In this document: positions 1-4,587 of the stretch, piece after piece | How the letters are laid out: each line of letters begins with the position of its first letter | Position numbering within the stretch: position 1 is the first letter of the stretch | Origin: Oxalobacter formigenes | Lineage (GTDB): Bacteria > Pseudomonadota > Gammaproteobacteria > Burkholderiales > Burkholderiaceae_D | NCBI GenBank assembly: GCA_019424645.1 | Contig: JAHYZB010000027.1 | Coordinates: 4,796-15,421 of the forward strand | Direction: 5' to 3' | DNA: 10,626 bases | Position numbers and translations under genes: made by a program | Notes under the pieces: generated by a model | Databases searched by the model: none | The model's input: only the letters and a program-made list of their open reading frames with translations | What the model was told of the DNA's origin: nothing

Positions 1-177
1 GTATCAAGCGCGCTGATGTACGGGTGTCAATCCCAGCCCGTGCGTGTGTCGAAAACATATCCGGTAGTGGACATCCCGGCGTTGATGATGGAGAAAGCCG
101 AGCCGAACTTGACCCAACGGTTGTTGAACGTATTCTCGCTGTCGGACGAGACGGAGACGACGCCATCCGGAACATGA
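1..177 (+). CDS. Rz1-like o-spanin nested in the Rz gene, C-terminal part (5' end outside window)
   Basis: A different frame over the same DNA is open from base 1 to the TGA at 175-177 and encodes 58 residues. It starts inside a sequence ending ALMYGC, which can be read as the end of a lipobox with the lipidated Cys at residue 9, although Met at -3 and Tyr at -2 are poor lipobox residues. A short Pro-containing segment follows (PVRVSKTYPVVDIPALMM). Rz1 proteins are short outer-membrane lipoproteins whose periplasmic part meets Rz, and their genes are typically embedded in or overlap Rz in another frame. Here the o-spanin stop lies 53 bases before the i-spanin stop, so it is nested at the Rz 3' end. 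Alternatively it could be a chance open frame, but the combination with the Rz-like frame makes a spanin pair the better reading. Confidence 0.5.
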   Translation, partial: VSSALMYGCQSQPVRVSKTYPVVDIPALMMEKAEPNLTQRLLNVFSLSDETETTPSGT

Positions 178-230
178 ACCAGTGCATAGACCAGTATCAG
201 GCACTGGCGAAGCTGTGCAGCCATCGCTGA
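3..230 (+). CDS. Rz-like i-spanin, C-terminal part (5' end outside window)
   Basis: This frame is open from the window edge to the TGA at 228-230 and gives about 75 residues. It contains the pattern ADVRVSIPA, then SRAELDP, then a C-terminal helix-like segment with ERILAVGRDGDDAIRNMNQC and IDQYQAL. From knowledge of the family, phage Rz (i-spanin) C-termini often show an R-V-(K/R)-V start, a cysteine, a RAELD-like stretch and a final section with a Cys and an amphipathic helix. The protein would sit in the inner membrane, with this part in the periplasm binding the o-spanin to fuse inner and outer membranes at lysis. The N-terminal membrane anchor and coiled coil are upstream of the window. 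A second frame (1-177) encodes the matching o-spanin, and this overlap is the strongest support. The GTG at 24 is an internal codon, not a start. The family assignment is by eye. Confidence 0.62.
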   Translation: MKRADVRVSIPARACVENISGSGHPGVDDGESRAELDPTVVERILAVGRDGDDAIRNMNQCIDQYQALAKLCSHR

Positions 231-293
231 GTAAAAGTCGACAAGTCTGTTTCCGTTTGCGCACTCCAGCAAAATACCAAAATAAATAACATG

Positions 294-320
294 AGCCTCT
301 TTTCCAAAGAGGCTTTTTTT
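294..320 (+). terminator. Intrinsic terminator after the lysis genes
   Basis: There is a perfect 9-bp stem, AGCCTCTTT at 294-302 with AAAGAGGCT at 306-314, a 3-nt loop and seven Ts at 314-320. It lies between the spanin genes and the tail-fibre gene, so the fibre gene either has its own promoter or depends on read-through or antitermination. Confidence 0.8.
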
Positions 321-333
321 ATGGAAAGATCTC

Positions 334-1452
334 ATGAGTAAATTACCTGAAAAAGAACTCCTTTCCGGAGCGAAAACACCGAAAACAACGACAGGTGAAA
401 TGAAAAGCGCTTTAGGCAAGCTGCGAGATTATCTGGCCGAACTTTTCGGGGACGACAGTTCGGACAAAGAGACTGCCAGAAAAACGCTTGGCATTGACCT
501 GTCAGTACTGGCAAACAGGATGGAAATGAAAACCGCCCTGACAGAGAAAGCCGATAAAAATGAGCTGGCCGCTCTGGAAGCTGAAATGGCCAAACGGGGC
601 ACTCCCATCGGTTCAATCGAATACTTCGCTACAGCAAGCCCTCCGGCCGGTTATCTGAAAGCCGATGGCTCCACTGTCGGGAGAGAAACGTATCCTGATC
701 TGTTTACTGCGATCGGAACGACATTTGGAGTTGGTGATGGGGAAACGACGTTTAGTTTGCCGGATCTGATCAACAGGTTTGCACAGGGTAGCATCACACC
801 GGGGCAAAAGATTGAGGCGGGACTGCCGGGTTGGAACGCTACTATAAACATTCGCGGAGCCGGCGCCGGTGAAAATGGTATCATTGTCGGTGTGACCGGG
901 GCCTTACAGCAGACTCTTGCGACCGGGCCGGTGTGGCACACATACCAGCGTGCATCTACAAATGTGGCCTGTGATGTACTTACAATCGATCCGGGACTTG
1001 CAGACCCCACCTATGGCGCATCAAACTCCGTCCAGCCACCGGCATTAACCCTTTTGCCCTGTATCCGGGCCTTCAATGCGGCAAGTAATCCCGGATTGCT
1101 CGATATTGCAGGACTGGCGCAGGAGACGGCTGGAAAAATCGACAAAATGATTGACGGTATTGCCGTCAAATATGTCACCGAAACGTTCAATGACGGGACG
1201 AACTGGTACCGGAAATGGTCAGATGGCTGGCTGGAACAGGGCGGCGTCAACAACACCGGCACCTCCGGCAATGTCACCATCACCTTTTTGAAACCCTATC
1301 AGTCGATTCCGAGAGTCATGGCGTTCGGACTGGAAGCAAGCCCGACGACTAGCTGGTGGATAAGCGGGGCAAGATCGACAACCACCCTGTACGTGGCGGG
1401 ATCGGTAACAGGATATCAACTCGGATTCGACTGGTATGCCTGTGGCTGTTAA
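334..1452 (+). CDS. Phage tail fibre / tail-collar domain protein
   Basis: This is a complete 372-residue virion protein that probably forms the distal, receptor-binding tail fibre of the prophage. The start ATG at 334 has a GGAAAG-like ribosome site at 323-328. Residues 1-90 are charged and helical, as expected for a fibre shaft or trimerisation segment. Residues 91-150 match the phage tail collar domain: PIGSIEYFAT, PPAGYLKADGS, YPDLFTAIGTTFG and TTFSLPDLINRFAQG. A second collar-associated signature, SVQPPALTLLPCIRAFN, is at about 232-248. The C-terminus (279-372), with YVTETFNDGTNWYRKWSDGW and EQGG, resembles the Gp53-like tail-fibre C-terminal domain, probably a beta-sandwich tip. Aromatic residues are dense near the end (WWISG, FDWYACGC). 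No tail-fibre assembly chaperone is recognisable directly downstream. The collar domain is secure; host-binding function is inferred from the family. Confidence 0.9.
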   Translation: MSKLPEKELLSGAKTPKTTTGEMKSALGKLRDYLAELFGDDSSDKETARKTLGIDLSVLANRMEMKTALTEKADKNELAALEAEMAKRGTPIGSIEYFATASPPAGYLKADGSTVGRETYPDLFTAIGTTFGVGDGETTFSLPDLINRFAQGSITPGQKIEAGLPGWNATINIRGAGAGENGIIVGVTGALQQTLATGPVWHTYQRASTNVACDVLTIDPGLADPTYGASNSVQPPALTLLPCIRAFNAASNPGLLDIAGLAQETAGKIDKMIDGIAVKYVTETFNDGTNWYRKWSDGWLEQGGVNNTGTSGNVTITFLKPYQSIPRVMAFGLEASPTTSWWISGARSTTTLYVAGSVTGYQLGFDWYACGC

Positions 1453-1558
1453 GAACTGGCAGGGATTCACTTGACGACAGAAACCGCAGCCGAATTCAAA
1501 AACGGCAGTAAGCAGGGTATGTCTTTTACCGGTTTGTACAAGTCGCAAGGTGAACCGG

Positions 1559-1870
1559 ATGCAGCATATGGGATTCAGACCGGACAAAGAGATGGTCATT
1601 GTCTGCACCATCGTTCGCGATGTCGGTTTGATGGCTTTTTCCTGCCGCCATCAGACCCGCCGGATACCTGTTCTTGCCACTGGAAAATCTGCCGATCATT
1701 TTGTTCGCTGGTCATGGCAGCCACGATATCGGGCATTCATAAAGGCTGCCAATGGCAGCCTGTCATACACGTGCGTTCAAGGCCGGATATGGAAAAGGCA
1801 GAACCGGATAAACAAAACCGGAAAGAAAGACACTTCACAAAAAATCCCGAAACATTTTTCTTCCCGTTGA
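1559..1870 (+). CDS. Hypothetical small protein downstream of the tail fibre (doubtful)
   Basis: This ORF of about 103 codons starts at ATG 1559, with AAGGTG at 1546-1551 as a good ribosome site 7 bases upstream (a GTG at 1550 is also in frame). The first part reads well as protein: RPDKEMVIVCTIVRDVGLMA, then RHQTRRIPVLATGKSADHFV, then RWSWQPRYRAF. The last third is rich in Lys, Arg and Gln and looks less constrained. I do not recognise a family. A longer open frame (TTG 1471 to TAG 2025, 184 codons) overlaps it in another frame, and its product looks less like a folded protein after its first 45 residues. At most one of the two is likely to be real. A decayed gene with a frameshift between these frames near 1560-1620 would also explain the pattern. 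Confidence 0.35.
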   Translation: MQHMGFRPDKEMVIVCTIVRDVGLMAFSCRHQTRRIPVLATGKSADHFVRWSWQPRYRAFIKAANGSLSYTCVQGRIWKRQNRINKTGKKDTSQKIPKHFSSR

Positions 1871-1883
1871 AGAGGGGCGAGCG

Positions 1884-1906
1884 GGTGCTAAACACAGAGA
1901 ACCACC
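1884..1906 (+). repeat. Left arm of a 23-bp inverted repeat
   Basis: This element starts GGTGCTAAACACA and ends GAACCACC. Its reverse complement matches 2007-2029 at 21 of 23 positions; the two differences are adjacent in the middle. The arms are 100 bp apart. Between them a small perfect hairpin (TTGCGA 1988-1993 with TCGCAA 1999-2004) lies just before the right arm. No transposase is present, so a mobile-element interpretation rests only on the arms. Confidence 0.75.
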
Positions 1907-2006
1907 TGCTGGCATATTCCTTCCTGAGAAGTCTTGTATTGGCCAACACCCTCTCGTCAGAAACAAAAAGGACGAACAAAAAAACACTTGCGATCAACTC
2001 GCAAAT

Positions 2007-2029
2007 GGTGGTTCGGTGTGTTTAGCACC
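2007..2029 (-). repeat. Right arm of the 23-bp inverted repeat
   Basis: This is the partner of the arm at 1884-1906 (21/23 complementary). It reads GGTGGTTC, two differing bases, then TGTGTTTAGCACC on the plus strand. A diverged third copy in the same orientation lies at 2206-2228, sharing a GTGTTTAG-CACC core with one extra A. The copies at 2007 and 2206 are both followed within about 40 bases by TTACGAG, suggesting that the whole block was duplicated. Confidence 0.75.
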
Positions 2030-2104
2030 GTCAGGGGCTGAGTATATTACGAGTCAGGGAAATTTCAAATAAGTATATTTGTTAATACTATTTGTTATTT
2101 GAGT

Positions 2105-2334
2105 GACCGTAAAAAAGAGTCTGAAAAAGGACCGTCGTGCCCAACAAGCGGAAAACTCCGCCGTTGGATACGAACGGTAGCACATATGACGGAATGTGCT
2201 CACCGGGTTGGCGGCGTGTTTAGACACCAGAGCCCAGCCTTACGAGAACCGGACTCCGCTATTAATGTAATTTACCGAATCATTTCTTGCAAGAAATTTT
2301 CTGACTGAAATCAGATAGGAAAATCTGATTTTTT
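2105..2334 (+). ncRNA. Candidate structured RNA or leader ending in an intrinsic terminator
   Basis: Several hairpins follow each other here without a convincing gene. GCGGA pairs with TCCGC around AAAC (about 2149-2162). CGGTAGCACAT (2175-2185) pairs with ATGTGCT plus ACCG (2194-2205) as an 11-bp stem with one bulged C. GTGT/ACAC forms a small hairpin at 2216-2227, flanked by GGTTGG and CCAGCC, which can pair with one G-U. ATTTCTTGCAAGAAAT (2282-2297) is a perfect 16-bp palindrome, and the terminator stem follows at 2308-2331. The 5' end is unknown. The AT-rich stretch at 2062-2100 could hold a promoter, but I see no clean -35/-10 pair. A 69-codon ORF from TTG 2099 overlaps it and is not recognisable. 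It matches no RNA family I can name (not tmRNA, RNase P, 6S or 4.5S by their motifs). Confidence 0.33.
2308..2334 (+). terminator. Intrinsic terminator
   Basis: There is a perfect 9-bp stem, AAATCAGAT (2308-2316) with ATCTGATTT (2323-2331), a 6-nt loop AGGAAA and a run of six Ts (2329-2334). It ends any rightward transcript through the hairpin region and separates the phage-side DNA from the membrane-protein gene. Confidence 0.72.
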
Positions 2335-2745
2335 CCAAGCTTTTCCATAAGTTAAGTAATATTCCAAACTTTACAAAATAGTGTAAATGAAATCTTGAAA
2401 ACAAGAAAAAGAAACTGATTTAATTATGGTTTTTGGCTTTGTAACGGTGTGTATTTCCTTTTTTTTCAGGAAATTAATCTCAGGGATTATTTATCAGACG
2501 CTCGCATAAGACAAAAAAGTAAGAAACAAGATAAAAAAATTGTTTTAAAAACACAACACAAAAAACGCTTCAAAACACTTTTTTTTGATTTCGGGATTAT
2601 CGAATCAGGCTTTTTTATTCTTTTCAGGAAAAATATTGACGGCACAAAAAATGAGTGAAAAGAAAGAATATCTGCTGTGTAAAGTTCATTTTTCGATATT
2701 CATTTTTCTGTAATTTGTAAAAACTGGTGAAGGGCGTTTTTATGG
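2335..2745. other. AT-rich stretch without a supported gene
   Basis: The base composition is visibly more AT-rich than in the flanking genes. The only open frame of note is a 69-codon GTG-started one at 2449-2658 with low-complexity Lys/Phe content, which I do not accept as a gene. A small hairpin, ATTTCCT (2453-2459) with AGGAAAT (2468-2474), has its Ts in the loop rather than after the stem. The composition is compatible with a prophage-chromosome junction, but I see no repeated attachment core within the window. Confidence 0.5.
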
Positions 2746-2790
2746 CAATACACTTATTCTGCTTTTTATGAAAAAAGTGTATTGTATAAT
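2746..2790 (+). promoter_or_regulatory. Promoter -10 with an adjoining 10-bp inverted repeat
   Basis: TATAAT (2785-2790) is a perfect -10 box. It lies 28 bases before the ATG at 2818; the -35 region (around 2762-2768) is T-rich and poor. A perfect inverted repeat, CAATACACTT (2746-2755) and AAGTGTATTG (2775-2784), spans the -35 and spacer and ends exactly where the -10 starts. The position fits a repressor or activator operator, though the same bases could form an RNA hairpin in a transcript from further left. The promoter also argues against a TTG start at 2782 for the following gene. Confidence 0.5.
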
Positions 2791-2817
2791 TTGAGCCTTG
2801 CAGATTATTTTTATCAT

Positions 2818-3354
2818 ATGATGGATATTTCCGATACACAGGAAAAACCGGCGCCTGACAAAAACGAAAAAGAAAAACCGGAATTATATGGGGTAGGCGG
2901 ATGGCTGCTTTTTTTCTGGATCAGTCTTGTTTTCATCAGTCCGCTTTATTCAGTAGTGAGTTTGCATGGTGATTTCATATCACTGGAAATGAATATGCCC
3001 GTACTGGAAGCCATTCCATTATGGGAACACATCAAAGTCTGTTACTGGATCAATCTGATATGTTGCATTCTCCTGATCTGGATTGCCGGGTATCGTCTCG
3101 TAAAACGCCTTGAATGGAAATCGGTCAGATTGACCATACTGGTCCTTTGGCTGACCGGTCCGGTTTCGGTTATCGTGACAGCACTTTACTTTTACCTGAT
3201 TTTTCCGCCGTCTTTCGACATGCTTATCAATGATATCTTTATCGACTTCATCAGATCGTTTTACTATCCGCTTATCTGGACTTTATATCTTCTCCGGTCA
3301 AAAAGAGTCAGAAACACTTACCCGAAACCGGATAGGCTGGCGGCAGTCATTTGA
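2818..3354 (+). CDS. DUF2569-like integral membrane protein (paralogue 1)
   Basis: A predicted inner-membrane protein of 178 residues. I chose ATG 2818 (or the adjacent ATG 2821) over TTG 2782 because the latter lies next to the -10 box. No strong ribosome site is visible. Residues 1-23 are charged and cytosolic-like (KPAPDKNEKEKPE). Four hydrophobic segments follow at about 27-47 (GVGGWLLFFWISLVFISPLY), 73-93, 105-127 (LTILVLWLTGPVSVIVTALY) and 140-160. The N-terminal GGWLL signature and four-helix plan match the DUF2569 family (E. coli YdgK type), whose function is unknown. It shares GGWLL, P-V-L-E-A-x-P-L-W, LWLTGP and a C-terminal RVRNTY with the convergent gene at 3364-3840, so the two are paralogues. 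The stops are 9 bases apart. Confidence 0.78.
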   Translation: MMDISDTQEKPAPDKNEKEKPELYGVGGWLLFFWISLVFISPLYSVVSLHGDFISLEMNMPVLEAIPLWEHIKVCYWINLICCILLIWIAGYRLVKRLEWKSVRLTILVLWLTGPVSVIVTALYFYLIFPPSFDMLINDIFIDFIRSFYYPLIWTLYLLRSKRVRNTYPKPDRLAAVI

Positions 3355-3363
3355 AACCGGTTT

Positions 3364-3840
3364 TCAGGAAAAGTAAGTATTTCTGACCCTGACTGATTTC
3401 AGGAGATACCCTGTCCAGATCGCGCTCTGGACAGATGTCGAAAAAATACCGATCAAAAACGGTTTGAGAGCCTGTGAAAAGTCCATACTGAAAATAGCCG
3501 AAGCGATGGCGGCATAAATGACCGGAACGAACGGTCCCGCCAGCCATAGCACGCCGATAGCCAGCTGAACCGTCATCGGTCTTTTGATTCGCCACAAGGC
3601 ATAGCCTGCCGCGAAACAGAGCGCGCACAAAATACCAAAAACAATCCAGACCATCAGCCGGTACTGAACCCACAATGGATTGGCCTCCAGAATCGGCATC
3701 TTTAGCGGAACAAGAATGAATTCCTTGTAAAGGCTCCATGCCCCCGTTACAGGGATATACAGGCCCAGAAAAAGAATGAGAAGCAACAGCCAGCCGCCAA
3801 TTCCTTTAAGGTTCGGATTTGCAGACAGTTTTTTGTTCAC
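3364..3840 (-). CDS. DUF2569-like integral membrane protein (paralogue 2)
   Basis: A predicted inner-membrane protein of 158 residues, read leftward. It starts at GTG 3840 with AAAGGA about 7 bases upstream, which supports this start. Four hydrophobic segments lie at about 14-34 (IGGWLLLLILFLGLYIPV), 61-82, 93-117 (LAIGVLWLAGPFVPVIYAAI) and 127-147. KGIGGWLLL near the N-terminus is the DUF2569 hallmark. Compared with the convergent paralogue it lacks the charged N-terminal extension but keeps PILEANPLW, VLWLAGP and RVRNTY near the C-terminus. Basic residues after helix 2 (WRIKRP) fit the positive-inside rule. The next gene upstream on the same strand (3990-4322) is 149 bases away, with a terminator-like structure between them, so they are probably separate units. 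Function is unknown. Confidence 0.8.
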   Translation of the reverse strand: MNKKLSANPNLKGIGGWLLLLILFLGLYIPVTGAWSLYKEFILVPLKMPILEANPLWVQYRLMVWIVFGILCALCFAAGYALWRIKRPMTVQLAIGVLWLAGPFVPVIYAAIASAIFSMDFSQALKPFLIGIFSTSVQSAIWTGYLLKSVRVRNTYFS

Positions 3841-3854
3841 GATATTTTCCTTTG

Positions 3855-3907
3855 AAAAATCACTGGCAAGGCATCAGACCTTAACATGCCCGGTCAATCA
3901 TGCCAGT
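3855..3907 (-). terminator. Possible terminator or attenuator upstream of the second DUF2569 gene
   Basis: Nested inverted repeats are present: ACTGGC (3862-3867) with GCCAGT (3902-3907), enclosing GGCAT (3870-3874) with ATGCC (3886-3890). On the minus strand the structure is followed by GATTTTTC, a five-T run at 3855-3859, directly before the AAAGGA ribosome site of the GTG 3840 gene. The internal loop is asymmetric (2 versus 11 nt), which weakens the call. It would end transcripts from the secreted-repeat gene. Confidence 0.35.
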
Positions 3908-3989
3908 AAAATGAAGCGTTCATTTGACGCGATACAAGGCATTTGCCGGCAGAAGAGGGCGCATCTGGCTGGTAGGGAGAAAACGACTG

Positions 3990-4322
3990 TCAGGGGATGC
4001 CAGGAAAGGCGTCCACATACTGAATGTCGAAATCGGAGAATGCATCGACGAACTGGATTTTGATATCGGGAAAGGCGTCCACCCGTTGCCAGCGACCGCA
4101 GGAACTGGCAAAAGCGTCGACCCGCTGGACCTTCAAATCCGGGAACGCAGAAACAACCCTTACCCTGAAATCGGGAAAAGCGTCGACGACCTGTACCTTT
4201 CCATACAGTTTTTTGCCCTTGAACGTGCAATCCTTGCCGATTTTGCTTGCAAATGCAGGGGATGTCGCAAGCGACAGGAACAAGGCGCAGACCGGAACGA
4301 TGAAAAAGCGAGTGATTTTCAT
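3990..4322 (-). CDS. Small secreted repeat protein, 7(1) septoil knot-like
   Basis: A 110-residue exported protein. A Sec signal peptide covers residues 1-25 (MKITRFFIVPVCALFLSLAT, then SPAFA, cleavage after Ala25). The mature part has two cysteines, C32 and C75, which could form a disulfide. Six copies of a V-D-A-F-P-D-like motif stand at 46-51, 57-62, 68-73, 81-86, 92-97 and 103-108. The spacing is 11 residues except for one 13-residue step holding SSCGRW. Each unit alternates a strand-like K-V-Q-V segment with this turn. The pattern strongly recalls proteins annotated as 7(1) septoil knot domain proteins (DUF6150/PF19647), short beta-repeat chains that form an unusually complex knot; their role is unknown. 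The repeats are visible in the DNA as similar 33-bp units. No clear ribosome site is seen, but a perfect TATAAT lies upstream. The family call is by pattern recognition. Confidence 0.72.
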   Translation of the reverse strand: MKITRFFIVPVCALFLSLATSPAFASKIGKDCTFKGKKLYGKVQVVDAFPDFRVRVVSAFPDLKVQRVDAFASSCGRWQRVDAFPDIKIQFVDAFSDFDIQYVDAFPGIP

Positions 4323-4349
4323 GGCAGGAAAATTAATGGATGACCATTC

Positions 4350-4378
4350 ATTATAACCGTCGAAAACAAACCATCACT
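4350..4378 (-). promoter_or_regulatory. Promoter of the secreted-repeat gene
   Basis: On the minus strand a perfect TATAAT occupies 4355-4350, about 27 bases upstream of the ATG at 4322. The -35 position (about 4373-4378) reads AGTGAT and is weak. The rest of the divergent spacer up to 4587 has no convincing gene. The rightward cyclase gene may use TAAAAT near 4550 as its -10, but that is uncertain. Confidence 0.42.
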
Positions 4379-4587
4379 GCCGAAAAACAAACAGACAATT
4401 TCCAAGGTTTTATCGGTCACAGGAACAGGAATAATTCCGCAGGGACCGTCACGACTGGCAGTGATATTTTTCGATTACCCGTCTGCTTTTATGTCATAAA
4501 TACAGGCGCTGTTTTTAGCAGCTTCCTGAAAGGATAATGCTTTTCCTGTAAAATGAAAAAATTGCCGCAAAGAAATCATCCGGACCG

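Noticed and set aside
1290..1452. Diversity-generating retroelement variable region at the fibre 3' end
   Set aside because: No template repeat copy of the fibre end and no reverse transcriptase in the window.
1471..2025. 184-codon TTG-started ORF
   Set aside because: Overlaps a better-started frame at 1559-1870 and runs through the inverted-repeat arms. After the first 45 residues the product is Cys/His/Pro-rich and unlike a folded protein.
1880..2250. CRISPR array or retron
   Set aside because: Only two or three copies in mixed orientation without regular spacing; no cas gene and no reverse transcriptase.
2449..2658. 69-codon ORF in AT-rich DNA
   Set aside because: Lys/Phe low-complexity product, no ribosome site and no family resemblance.
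4340..4537. 65-codon ORF in the divergent spacer
   Set aside because: Starts inside the promoter region of the secreted-repeat gene, and its sequence does not look like protein.
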